This document shows positions 46,748 through 60,596 of a stretch of DNA of 64,000 nt, piece by piece. Numbering within the stretch: position 1 is the first letter of the stretch; each line of letters begins with the position of its first letter. This DNA is from Paragordius varius (lineage: Eukaryota > Nematomorpha). The notes below the pieces were generated by a model, which ran no database searches, was not told where the DNA came from, and saw only the letters and a program-made list of their open reading frames with translations. The position numbers and the translations under genes were made by a program. The DNA is taken from NCBI GenBank assembly GCA_964247055.1, contig OZ176055.1:7316001-7380000 (forward strand), in the 5' to 3' direction.

Positions 46748-47802
46748 TCTATATATTTATAAGAATGGAAAATGCTAGTTTTGTGATTTGGTACAGGAAA
46801 ACCGGTAGACCCATTCAAATCCAAATATCGAAAAAATATAATCATTAATGAATGCCCCGACAATACCTTCGCCCTTTTTTAAAAATAGGCCCCCAGTTCG
46901 GGCCCACCCCGTGTGAAAAACGGTTTTTTTAAAAAAGTCCACAAAAATTGTGTCTTTGAGACAATTTTCTGGAGAGCGTGTTAGACCATTCAATTTCAAA
47001 TATGATTTTTGTTTTTTTTCGATCGCGCCGAACATAGTCGTTCGCTTTTTTAATTTAGGCCCTCTTTTAACCCGCTCCCCCCGTAAAATGCCATTTTTTT
47101 CAAAAAACAAAGTCCACAAAAATAATTTTTTAAATGTATTTTTCGCCCTAGGTATGAGACCGTAAAAAATCAATATGGATTCCACGTATACCCTGTTAAA
47201 AGGCAAAAATTTTAGTCAAGCGTTTCTTTGATGATTATAGCTGCCGGGTAAAGAGATACCCACTAAAATCTAATTTCTCATGTAATTTTGTGATCTGTTC
47301 CGGAAAGCCGTTGAACCCAATCAAATCCAAATATGGAAAAAATATAATCATTTATAAATGTCCCGACCATAGCTTCGCCCTTTTTTGAAATTAGGTCCCC
47401 ATGACGGGCCTACCCCGTGTAAAAAACAGGTTGAGACATTTTTCCGGAGACCGTGTTGGACCTTCAATTTCAAATATGATTTTTGTTTACTTATTTTTGA
47501 TCGCGCTGAACATAGTCGACTCACTTTTTTGATATACGTCCTCTTTTTACCCGTTACCCCAGTAAAATGCCATTTTTTCAAAAAACAAAGTCCACAAAAA
47601 TAATTTTTTAAATCCATTTTCCCCCCAAGTAATTAATATATTAGTCTGAATGCACCGTTTTAAAATTTCTATAAAATCATATTTAAATAATGTTTCGAAA
47701 TAATCCACATATGTGGATCATTTTATTGTCCTTTATTTGAAATAGCATCCCCCTCCACAAGTCCGAAGGACTTCCTCATGCTGCTAAGCAGATTCACGCT
47801 AG
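46748..47802 (+). mobile_element. Non-autonomous Helitron, copy D
   Basis: Starts TCTATATATTTATAAGAATG after A, has two roughly 540-base units and ends with the hairpin AAGTCCGAAGGACTT and ATTCACGCTAG before T. It lies inside the hAT at 46235-49720, so it transposed there later. Confidence 0.82.
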
Positions 47803-50512
47803 TTATATATATATAAATATAATTGACATTTCGTTTCATATGAATTGATCTTATGATGAAGGCGAACAATAATGATTAAAAAAATAATTGTTAATCTAGG
47901 CGAATTTTACAATACAGATTCTAACGGATTTAAAATTTATGATAATTTATGTAATGCAATTTATTTAACCGTAAAATATTAATAAATGAGATTTTGGAAA
48001 GGAAGGAGGCAACTAAAAGAAAATATATCTTTTATATAAAAATTTTCTGGCTTTTGATATTGCATAATTATCAATTATATCATTCAAATCTATCATAAAT
48101 TTTTCTTTCCACCCTATAATGTTAAGCCATTCAAACACTCTTGACTCATCATCAATCGCAGAAATTAATTTCAATTTGCTGAATGACCCTTAACAACTAG
48201 CGACTGACGTTGAAATAGTTAAAAGTATTTGAAGTGCAATATTTAAATTAGGGAACACATCTTCACCGTATGATATTATAAATGTTAAGAGTTTTAACGG
48301 AGTTTAAATGACATTTTTTCGACTGAGAAGTAATATCCTACAATCACAAATTTTTATAAAAAGATCTCATTAAAATCTGTATTGTAAAATTCGCCTATAG
48401 ATTTACAATTATTTTTAAATCACAATTGTTATTTCAATAATTTTTCAAAATGAGCTACATGAGTAAAGCTATTTTGATGCTGAGTCAACTAGATACATTA
48501 TACTTTCAACATGTCCTCGAAAACGGAGATTTTGAGTGATTAAAAATTTCATACAGACCCATATTTGATGTAAAATATTTCGCCATCGATCCTTTTCCGA
48601 TTATGTGAGCCTCTAGAGCAGCTTTCTGCCTCTTTCTAAGTAGAAAATGCTTCCGATGATTAAGGCTATGGATTAATTATTTATTTTTTTTCCTCCATTG
48701 AAACCATGCGTAGTTATAAAAGATGATGGTAAATAATTAGATCGATCAAAAAGTGGGCAATAAAAACAATAAGCAGATCTGTTCTTTGGTCAATTCAACT
48801 TGAAATCCTTCTTTTTTACCAATATGTCGAAAAAACCAAGATTGGGGCATTGGACGATGATTGTTTCTTTCAAAGAGATTAAATTTATTTTGAAATCGTT
48901 GAGATCCACGAATAATCATTTCTATGGGAAGTTGATAAGATATTACGGGAACATTATTATTAGTAAATTTTAAAAAGGCAACATCATTTAACTCTATAGG
49001 TATAGCGCTTGGAATTACCAATGGTATATTTGTAGTTTTCTCATCTCTATTTATTAAATCAATAACGGTTAAGTATAAAGTAAGGTGTATCGTTATGTTT
49101 GTGTCGCATAAACTTTTTTCAATGTTATGGTCAGATATTTTCGTTAAAAGATTTCATACTCATTCGCATTTTATTTTATTATCTTCGTAGATTTTACGTT
49201 TCCTATTCGTAACCACTGAGTTTAGGCATTGATATCTAATGAAAATGAAAGTATAAAAAATACAATATTAATAACACTACCTTGTTAGAGATGAAATGAT
49301 TTTGGGGATTTAATTAAATAAAATTGGGTTTTTAAATTGAATATGATTAAAATAAAAATGCAATTATAAATTATATAAATAAGAGATATGGTTTTGAACT
49401 GAGAGAAAAGTTAAAATAATTTAATTAAAGTCAATAAAAGAATTAACAATATTTGCCCGATAAAGAAATGTTTTTTGAGCGAAAAAAAGTTTGCACATGT
49501 TGAAGGGAATACCTACATGAAAGTTGTTTTTTGCATAATGTTTGCTCTTGATCTCATTCATATATTTAGATATTATTTTAGGGATTATTACGTAAATTGC
49601 TAAAAAACTTACTTAATAGTTGTTATTATTTTTAATTTAAATTAAATATATTTAGGCGCCCCTAAATAACGGCGCCCGGGGCATGATGCACCCCCTTGCC
49701 CCCCCATCGGTACGCCACTGTTTACTTTATTCACAGTGGCTGATAAATTCTCAAATTCCTCAAAACTGAGGGCTAGGTCAACCAACATTTGTAAAGTTAA
49801 TGGTGTTCCTTTGCCTAAGGGATATTTGACGTGTTGCTCTCTTTCCAATCTTGGCTGGAACTTACAATAAGCATATCTCTTATCTTGTTGGCAATATCAG
49901 AATCAAAACCTGCATTATCAGCTAGGATTTTTAGTCTTTCTGAATACGACAAAATCGGTTCATTTTCCCCCCGACGAATAGGAAAAAATGCTCACCGTTT
50001 GGCGCATATATCTGGACCGCTATTTTATAGATCTCTGGGCATTCTAGAGCACCTATGTTGTCCGGATATAATATGTTTTCAATTTGTTCAAAATTTTTAT
50101 TCCACCAAATGCAAGGAACAATTTTTTCACAGCATCATTGGTGATCGGCATCAGCAAGAAGTTGGATGTGCTTGACGTAATTTTTGAAATTCAATGATTC
50201 ATCAAAAGGCTCCAGAATTATCCGATTTATGGGGTGTGCATTATTAACTGCGAATTCGGAATCTCCATGCAAGGAATAATTTTCCTCGTCAATAATAATT
50301 CGAATAGAAAAACAATTTATTGTTTATATATCATAAAAAATGATTGTTTGTATAGATTATTTTAATCAAATCTTAGAACAAAACACGGAAGTTATCATAA
50401 TAATATTGTAGTCAATTTAATATAAACAATTCGTTGAATCATGACGCACGCGTATAATGTTATTGCGCATAATAAAAAAATAATGCACAAATAATATAAC
50501 ATATCAATAATA

Positions 50513-50700
50513 ATACAACGCTTCAACACCATATACATATAGTATACATAAAGAGCAATACTGGTAATAAAACAAACATTTGAAGTAATGGGCTGGCTGT
50601 AGCTTATATATAATATATATAAACAAAGGGTTATTAAGCAATTTTTTTATTTTGAATAAAAAATAAATTTATCAAACAAAAAAACATTACAATCTCAAGT
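50513..50700 (+). promoter_or_regulatory. Promoter and 5' UTR of secreted-protein gene 2
   Basis: Same ordered blocks as gene 1: ACAACGCTTCAACACCATAT, GCAATACTGGTA, TTTGAAGTAATGGGCTGGC and TATATAAACAAAGGG (TATA about 50617-50624), 77 bases before the ATG at 50701. Conservation suggests that both copies are expressed under similar control. Confidence 0.6.
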
Positions 50701-53700
50701 ATGGCAACATCCAAAATGAATTTGTATGCAATGTCCATTGGGATTATGATTATGTTGGCACTATTCCCTGAAGCAACAGGTAGGTACCCCATAATTTTAA
50801 ATTTACACAGCCATATTTTTATTAAAACGGTTTTATTAAATGCATACTATGAAGTTAAGCAATATTAAAAAATATTATTTGAAAGTTGTTAGTACCATTT
50901 AACCTCGCACCTAAACTTCAAGATATAATTTAAATATGCCTTCTAATTTTTCACAATATTTTGTGTATATTGCCAATACAATATCCACATTTCATCTTTA
51001 AGGTCGAGGTGCATGGTTCAATGCAGGGATGTCCAGCACGCTTTTTTCCTCAAAAATACCCTAAAAATGTTAAAAATATATAAAAATATATTTCTATCAA
51101 AATTTACGATTATGAAGAAGATATATCATCTAAAATTGAGCCCAAAATAAACTTATAAACCCAAAATCAAAACAGTTTCGAAGATATTTGTGTTGGACTC
51201 CCCTGCTTTAAGGCAAGTAAATTATATATCATAAATGCGTTACCACCCAACATTGTAATATGTTTTTCTTGGAATTGTACCATATTTCTATTTATTTTTT
51301 CTTTATCTCTAAAAATAAATAATATTAATGATATATATATATTTATAGTCTAGTCCTTTTTTTATTTAAGGGTAAAGATTTAAGGATCTGTAAAAGCTTA
51401 CATTTGCCCACCCAGGGCTGACAAAGGTGATGGAAAAATTCCAAAGTTTTGAAGTTCGAACGTTGGCAGTATTAGAGTTCGGTTCCCTACCTGCTATTCA
51501 GGAAAATTCTTTATAATATGGCTTTTCACTGCTTATATTTGGCATGGATTCGTTTTATATTTTAACTCCAATATATAATTTTTTTACATTTTTTATAATG
51601 TATAGATGCTGCCGCTTGCGCTAATTGCGTGTTTGGTGGAGTAACCACAGGCTGTTCACAGACTCGGAATTACTCATTGACTAGAGCTTTTCAGGGTATG
51701 TTTTTGTAGAGTTTGTTCAGAGATTTATTAAATGGAAAAAAATAGTGTAACACGGCCGCCCACAAAAGTTTTTTTTTATTAATTATACATCTTTTGATAA
51801 CTAAAAATGTCAGGATATGGAATAACGAAATGATAAATGCAGTCAGGATACTAAAATAATATTTTAAATTTTCTCCTATCAGCCACAATATATCGCACTT
51901 TTAACGTATATTAGGTCAAATTAAATTATATATGAAACCACGTTTAAATCCTATATGCTAATGTGTATCATAAAGACAATATTCAACACAAAATGTTTTT
52001 AAACTTTATACATTATACCATAGAAGTTTTTAAATAAGTAATTACTTTGCCGTCTAAATTAACTCTAAAAACCTTGTGATTATGCGGTAAAAAAACTTAA
52101 TATTTAAAATAATTTTTTTACTAATTTACGCTAAAGCAAAAGTAGCGTACAATTCATAATACATATAATAATGCCGAAAAAACTATCGACTCAGCCTTTT
52201 AAATTTAACGGTTTTTAATGCCCAAAAACTATTATAAAGGCCCCAATAGCGTAAAATATTCAATGAAAGTTTTCGGATATAAAAATAAAACAAATCAAAA
52301 CACTAAAATGAATTTAGCAACTAATATATATATTGGAGGCGTTTAATAATTATACGATACTCCGACTTAGGTGCAAAGCTAATTATCAAAATAAGTATTT
52401 ACACAGTACCCTTCGTAACACTTTTCACAAAAACATCGTCATAAGTCATATAGGTTATGATAAAAATATCTATTAAGATTTTCATAATACTAAGGATTTT
52501 AACAAAAATTTTACTTGTATGGAAATGGCCCACATATAGGAAAAAAAGATCATGATGCCTAATGAATTTTTTTTCGTGCTATCCATTTATGTTTAAATTA
52601 AAATATATTATAAACTAGATATAAATAGTAATAAAATATTTATAGTAAACATTTGTTATGATATGTCAGAGCTAAAAGCTTCAAATACTTACAGTCATGT
52701 AGACTTTATTGTGTTAAAGGTTTACTTTTTTTCGTTAATTGGGTATTAATATTTGGTAAAGAATATAAAAACAAGAGCTATATGGTATACCATATCATAT
52801 TCTTTAAAAAAGTAAAAGAAGTGTAGGGGAAGGGCGCCGGAAATCTTTGGTAACAAATGAAAATACACTAACTCTTACTTCACTTAAAATTATTGTATAA
52901 AAGGGTTAGGAAAATCGTAATTTTTATCTCAATTATAATTTTTTTTGTTTTGATATGGGAACGATTTAAAATATGCTATATTAAATAATCATAAAATTAA
53001 ATTCTTTAAAAAATATATCAAAACCATTGTAAAATTTTCCACTTTTATAAGAAACATAAATATATAAAAAATTTATTCAAAAATACTTGATGTTAGTTAT
53101 TTTAAGCTGACAAATGGTAAAAATTTAGTCAACGTGACCTGTGTAATACAAATAAACCGCTTTATCTATTTCTATCAATGTAAGTATAATTTAAATAAAA
53201 AATTAAATTTAATTTTACCCTTAACACTTAATGAAGACGATATTTAGCAAATATTTTGTAAAATAAAAATGGTGTCGAAGTTGTTTCACATGTAACTTTT
53301 TTCAAAACCAAATTTTATTTAGATATTTTGGCATATTTATGCAATTTTTATTAGGAAAGAAGCATAAATTTAAATTGGGACCGTTTCTTACACTAGTTTA
53401 TTAAAAATATTAACTCAAATTTTGTCTGGGGTATATTTGGATACCCCATTTTAGGTGTTAAATAATTTTATCAAAAAAATTAATATATAAAATTTGGCAA
53501 AAAATTAACAAAAATATTACCATTCCCCTTTAACAATATTAATTTTCATTTTTTACCAAAGATTTCTGACGCCCTTTCCCCACACTTCTTTTAATTTTTT
53601 AAAGAATATGATATGGTATACCATATAGCTCTTGTTTTTATATTCTTTACCAAATATTAATACCCAATTAACGAAAAAAAGTAAATCTTTAACACAATAA

Positions 53701-56700
53701 AGTCTACATGACTGTATTTTTATTTTCGTAAAATAAGCTAAAGACTTGATGCGCCATAATAATTTCTAATGTTTGCTGGAGCATGATGTTAAAAATCGTT
53801 TTAAAATTTAATTTTTGGCTATATACTGGTGAAGATTATTTATGGTATAGAAAACAGTATGAAAACACTTTTGATAACCCTTAACACCTCAAAATTATAA
53901 TTTAAAAAAGTTTTTTCAAATCGAAATGGATTTTTTAAAATATTTGGAATTAAATTCATTCAAGACAAATTTATTTAGGAGAAATCTGACATGATAGAAA
54001 CGAGCATCATCAAATTACGTATAAAAAGTAATGTTAATATTTTAAATTATTTTAATTGGATACAACACATTCATTTTAATCCTTCTATTCAAATTGGGGT
54101 AGTATAATTTAAAAAATATGGAATGAATTGAAACCTTGGCAAAAATTTGCGCATTTATTACATTAATGAACCGAAATATATAAAAAATTTCATTCAAAAA
54201 TACTTGATATTACATATTTTTAACTAAAACCTCAAGGTAAAAATTTAGTCAACGTTACATGTTTGCCTTAGCTAAATTTAAAAATAATACAAAGTAAACC
54301 ATTTATTCTTTTTCTATCAATGTTGGATGTGATTTAAAAAAAATAGCTTTAATTTTAGCTATATCAAATAAACACTATATTTTGCAAAAATGTTGTAAAA
54401 TAAAAATGGCGCCGAAGTAGTTTGATATGGAACTTTTTTTCAAAACCAAATTTTATTTAGACATTCCGGCTTATTTATATAATTTGGTTGATAGAAGCAT
54501 AAATTTATATTGGGACCATTTCTTTCAGTAGTTTTTTAAAAAAATAAATTTAAATATAGTCTGGGATATTCAGATACCCCAATTTGAATCGAAGTGTTAA
54601 ACTGTTTTTATCATGCTTGTCGAGCACATAGACTATTTTTAGATACTACAAATCAAAATAAGTTACTATTTAATAATGTTTTGCTTGTCACATAATATTT
54701 TGAACTAATTTTGTAATAAACTGTTTAGTTTCCGCTAAATAAATATTTGGCATTACTCGAGATATTTTATATTTTAAGCTTTTATTAACGGGGTAATAGA
54801 AAATTTATGATAAATAAAATAAAACCTACAATCATGCATAAACACAAATTTATCAGCTCTAATTTAGGTTTTTTAATGATCTGAAAAAATACATTTTAAT
54901 CAGTAGTAATTTCCGTTTACCAGGTAGCGTTATGAGTAAGGTGACCAGACGTCCCGCTTTTTCACACTTTGTCCCGCGTCCCGTTACGGTTTTGAAATGT
55001 CCCGCTTTTTCACGATCATAAAAAAAATGTTTTTTGAAATACATTTTAATATAAAAATTTATTTTTTTATCCGTTTTAACTTTTTATAATTTTATCTTTT
55101 ATATCTATATCAATTTTAAATTAAAATTTTTTAAAATTAAAAATATTTATTTTTTTCGAATTTAAATCATATGATTATACACTTTGTTCCTACTCCTACT
55201 GCAACATTATCAAAAAGACAAATTAATACCACAAATCGGTAGCTTATTTACTCCAGAAAATTAAGGTAATATAATATTTTTTATACTAATATTAGTAGTA
55301 TGAGTATAAAAGAGGTTGTAAATTCAACGATGAATTAATAAAAGAATCTCCTTTTATCAAAAAAACGAAGAATAAATCATTTTTAAATGTTCTTTGTGCT
55401 GGGGGAATTCACATAGCACATGTCGGCAAGCATGATATTACAAAGCATATGGAAGCACAGTAACATAAAAAATATTTAGATATGGCGGAATCCTCTTACA
55501 AAATGAAGAATTTTTATCGAAAAACCGCTTTTGGAGAGGAAGAAAAGAATTTGGCACTACCCGAAGCGTTTTATCTTTCCACGCCGTTAATCACAATCTA
55601 TCCTTTAGATCTATGGATTTTACCTCACAGGTTATTCGTACCCTATTCAAAAAAAATTATGTGTGCCCGTACAAAAGCTAAAGCCTTTGTATGCAATGTC
55701 CTTTCGCCACATGCGTTTGCTCAAATACAAAAAGATTTGCTGAAAATCAATTTCATATCACTATACTCTGCATATCACAAGGAAACAAAATTATTTCCCA
55801 CTTTAATAAGATATTTTGATCCAACCGGAGTAAAAATTAAAATTTTCGATTTTTTCTCTACCCGGTAAAAATTCCGACATAATTTATACTTCAATAATAA
55901 ACATTCTAGAAAAAACAATTTAAAAGACAAAAACATCGCATATTGCGCTGACAACACCAATACGAACTTCGGTGGAAAAGCAAGGAGGGAAACGAAAAAT
56001 ATTTTTCATAAATTAGCAGATAATCTTAATCAAAACATTATTGGCGTTGGGTGTGCAGCGTATATAATACACAACACTATTCAAACAGCCGCGGATTTGT
56101 AATGCCTAGATGTGAAAAATGTAGTTGTTAAAATTATATATACACGGTACGCTTTGAAACGCTCAAGGAATTCTGTGAAAATGCAGAAGTTCAATATCAA
56201 AAAATGCTTGGATTAAAACTCGTTGGTTAGCTCTGCCAGCTATCTAAAGAATTTTAAAAATGTATGATCCTTTTAAATCTTTTTTTATCACAGGACAAAT
56301 GTCCTACAACTATAAAAAAGTTTTTTGAAAGTGATTCTTTAAAAATAGGTTAGAATTCTTAATCAAGCTTCTCTCTTTCAAAATATTATTAAATTTATAA
56401 AAGGTGACAAAATTTCGGCAATCGAAGTAGCCAATGAAGTTAGTAACCTAAAATTCCAATGTCTTATAAGATTATTTAGAAGCGATTTAATGAAATTGCT
56501 CATTTTTATTGGATAACATTAAAACCAAAATTTAATTGGTGCGATGTTCAAAAATCATTTGATTACATCTGCATCTCCCAAAAATTCCCAACACGTAATC
56601 TTTCAGAAAATGATTTTTTTTCTTAAGTATCATTAGTTAAAAAATATTAATAATGAAAAACTTAAATTATGGACAACTGAAAAAAATACAGTAGAAAAGA

Positions 56701-59700
56701 AATGGCTAGAAATATTTCATCATTTTGAACAAAACTATGTTCCACACAATAATATTTTAAAAAGGCACTATCTTTACCTGGGACCAACACTGCTAATGAG
56801 CGTGTTTTTTTCCATAGTGTATCAGGTGTGGACATCGGTCAAATTTAAATGTTGAAACTTTAAAGGCCATTTTATCTGTCAAATATAACTTGACAAATTC
56901 TTGTGAAGACTTCAACAATATTTTAAAAAAGATGACAATCTGCTAAACGCAAATCAAATAAAAAATATACCAAAAAATGAAATATTTTTTTATATTTATA
57001 ATCTATTTGTTTTAAAAATAAATCAATATTACAATAAATTTTTGCTTAAAAATCTTTGGTTGTACACCCTCTCCCATGCCCTTCCCCCTTCTCTTTGTCC
57101 CGCTTTTTCGTTCAAAAAATCTGGTCACCTTAGTTATGAGACGTATTAACATAAAATTTAGTTATCAATTTTCTCTTTTGTTTTAAATTATCGACCAAAT
57201 TGAATCTTGACTATATCTGAAAATAATTTTTCTAGAATTTTATCATCTTTATCATTTTGATATACATTAGCCTGTAGTTTTAGCTTCTAGAAAACTTGGT
57301 TTTAAGCAGTTAGATACTTTGTTGTATGTATTGATTTTTGTTTGCTTTCAATTTATTGTAAAAAAACGTAAAAGTAGTTTAACTCTAAAATGCATTAGCC
57401 GATTCGCTAATTGTCAAGCACAAATTTAAAATGATACAAAGATTAAAAATTTTAAAAACGAAGTATGATTTAATTAATTTTTAATTTCTATTTTAATGCG
57501 CAGGTTCAAACCCATTTGAAGGGCTTTGTGTGTACAGGAGAGCCGCGGGCGTAGTTGGACCTTGCTTTATAAATGTCTATTTCCCTGCCATTTATAACAT
57601 CAGTAAGTATTTAATAAATATAACTTCTTTAATAATATGAGAATTTAGAAAATGCAAATTTATCGATATAAAAATAGTTATCAAGGCAAAAATCGAAAAA
57701 CCGTTTGATTATATGTAAATTAAAATCATGTCATGATTTATAAATATAAAAATATATATAAGAAACCAAATATTTATGTTATAGCTAAGAATCAATAAAA
57801 TTAAGGGAATGTATCAGGATTGGGCTTTTGGTTTACGCCCTTACGGTTGATTAAAAAACGTTTAAACTTTTGTGGTAAGTGCTCCATATCAGAAAATAAT
57901 GTCAAAATTTACGCACATTTTTTTAAATAAATTTTTTTGATGAAGCTAAATGCTTCATTCGAAAATGCTAAAATATAACATATCTAAATATTAAAAGCAA
58001 AACAATATTAAAATAAAATCAATTTTTAGATGTAGGCTATAAAAATTTCAAATTTTTTTGCTCCAAATGTGCTAGGATGATAATTTGATTATATGCTAAA
58101 TTTTGATATCAATCAAAATTTTCTATGCATGATTTTTCAAAAATTTAACTAGAAAAATTTTGTTAAAGCGTACTCCATACTATTTTGAGGCATGAGGAAC
58201 GATATAAAAACGTTTTCTATATAAAACATTTCTATCACCTCAGAATCTTTATTTTATATTCCTTCGCCTTAAAATTTATGTTAAATACAAATCTTTTTTT
58301 ACGAAATTTCTCCCAAGTTTCCAAGCAAACAATTATGAAGACAAAGTAATGTTCAATTATCTTGAATGATAAAGAAAAAGTGTTTTTATAATATCTTAAA
58401 ACATTTTATACCGTTACCACCAAGCAAATACCATAAAAACGCTTCACCACTTGATATAAATTAAATTTTTGAGCAAAATTATTTTTTTCGGATATTTTTG
58501 GTCTCAAAATTTAGCATATATTAAAAATATTTATCACGCAGTCTCGGCGGTTTTGTGTTTATTGACAGAAATGGCCCATAAGAGCAAAAAATTTGGTACT
58601 TTAGGAGCGGGAAATTAAAATTTATATGAAATTATTTTGCTTTTTATATGTAATTTATGATATATTTTATTGATATTTTTTTTGAATGAAGCATTTGGCC
58701 TTCACCAAAAAAATTTATAAAATATGCGCAAATTTTGCCATTTTCGATATAGAACACTCACCACACAAATGTAAATAACTTTCTAACATCCTTCGTAGGG
58801 GACAAAATTAAAAGCATAATTATAATCCTGATACATTTTCCTATAAAATATATATTTTCTCAGGATACTTGTTTATACCCCCAATTTTGAACGCAGTGTT
58901 TATCAATTGGGTTCTTTTGTTATTCGTAAACGGTTAAACATTTGTTTTGTTAATTTGGAATGCTTTAATAAAAACTAACATTTCGAATCGAATTAGGGTA
59001 TGTGACTCCCCATATTTAAATTTTATACATGAAAAAGTGCTGAAAGAGACGAATACAATTAAAATCTATTACTAACCTAATTAAATTATATGAATTAGCT
59101 AAAATATTAATAAAATTTGGTATTGAAAACCATATAGAAGCTTCGATACCTTTTTTATATCACAACATTTTTTCAGGATATCATCGTATTTTTGGATTCA
59201 AGTGCGCTCAATTTAAACTTATTTATTAAAATCTTATCAAACATTAAGATAAATAGAAAAATGATTTATTTTGCATTATTTTATATTTAAGTGCAAACAT
59301 GTCATGTGTTAATTTTTACCATCATGTTTACCCATAAAAGTAACGTCAAGTTTTTTGAAAGTTTCTTTTTTTGTATTTCCGTGCATCAATGTTACATAAG
59401 TGCAAAATTTTACAATTAATCCATGCCATTTTGAGATATTTCAATTTAAACCGGCCTAAGGTCATCATCCAAGGCCCTTATTATTTAAATAAAATGACTA
59501 AATGTGTTGTATCCAAGTTTAAGCGTTTTTGTTTTTCAATAAATATTTAAATATTCAAATGAATTTAAAAACTACTTCAAATTCATATTTTTTTGCTATT
59601 TTGATTTTATCATTTATGGAATAATTTATCTAGACGTTCCAAACGTTATCAACATTTGTTTTTAAGTTGATAAATGATCTTCTTTAAGTCACTGTTAGCA

Positions 59701-60546
59701 GAAGTTTTTGCTGTTGATGTGATTATTTTAAATATTCCAATAACATTTTCAAAACTTTAATAGTAATTAAACTCGCAAAACTCAAATTCCCAATCAAACA
59801 CACTTTTACATTTGATAAATTGCGTTAAAATAATAGCTAAATTTAATAAGCATGTATGATCACTTATTACTCCATTTTTTTTGTAAAAATTGTCAATTGC
59901 TTAAGTAGTTACTCTCGAACCATAGTTAAATTTATATCATGCATGGATAACGTAATAATAAAACTATCCAAGATTAGTGTTGATAAATACTATACCAATT
60001 ACAGTTCAAATTCACCCTTGAACAATCCAAATTCACCCTCGAATTCAAATTCACCCTAGAACAATTCAAATTCACCCTAAAATAATTATTTACTGAAAAT
60101 AATAAACTATGGCATAAGGAATATTACATATTAATAATGAGTTATATTCGCCCAAAAACAATTAATTATTTTTAGGGTGAATTTGAACCGTAAATGGACT
60201 GTTAAAGAGTCTTATAAATGAATAAGCTCATAAAATCGTGTTTAGTTATTAATTGAAAATGAAAGCTTTTTTATGTTAATTCGGCTAAACTTTTCAAAAA
60301 ACACATTTTATATCGTGAAGTGTGAGAATGCATTAGATTTATAAATTCTCTCTCTATTTTCAAAAGCGGGTATATTGATACCTGCAGCGGGAGTAAAGAA
60401 AAATTTTACCGTTCCGACAACGGCTCCTCAGGATGGGGTTAATATTGTTGCAACCAATCCTCCAACAATTGGCGATCAAAGGGGATATCTTGTGAATAAC
60501 ATCCCCGACACTGTGGGAAATAGTGTGTGCTTTCTGGTATTTTTTC

Positions 60547-60596
<50 letters not shown>

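Larger units (their letters stand above)
46235..49720 (-). mobile_element. hAT transposon inserted in the gypsy relic
   Basis: Termini CAGTGGCGTACCG and CGGTACGCCACTG with perfect 8-bp target duplications TTTACTTT (46227-46234 and 49721-49728). The minus strand carries transposase remnants. A TTF/N-terminal region lies at about 49021-48746 (YQLPIEMIIRGSQRFQNKF, NNHRPMPQSWFF), and a C-terminal end at about 48230-48010 (SVASC*GSFSKLKLISAID, then ESRVFEWLNIIG). The catalytic middle is mostly unreadable. Helitron pieces at 46266-46690 and 46748-47802 interrupt its left part. Confidence 0.9.
45396..50310 (-). mobile_element. Ty3/gypsy LTR retrotransposon relic, interrupted by a hAT
   Basis: Fossil on the minus strand in two parts: gag-like region about 50310-49729, then zinc-knuckle, aspartic-protease (a D-T-G-A core) and the first part of reverse transcriptase about 46234-45396. 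It is split by the hAT at 46235-49720, which sits between flanking TTTACTTT duplications. The rest of pol, integrase and both LTRs were not found. Broken, with several breaks plus truncation; older than the hAT within it. Confidence 0.8.
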
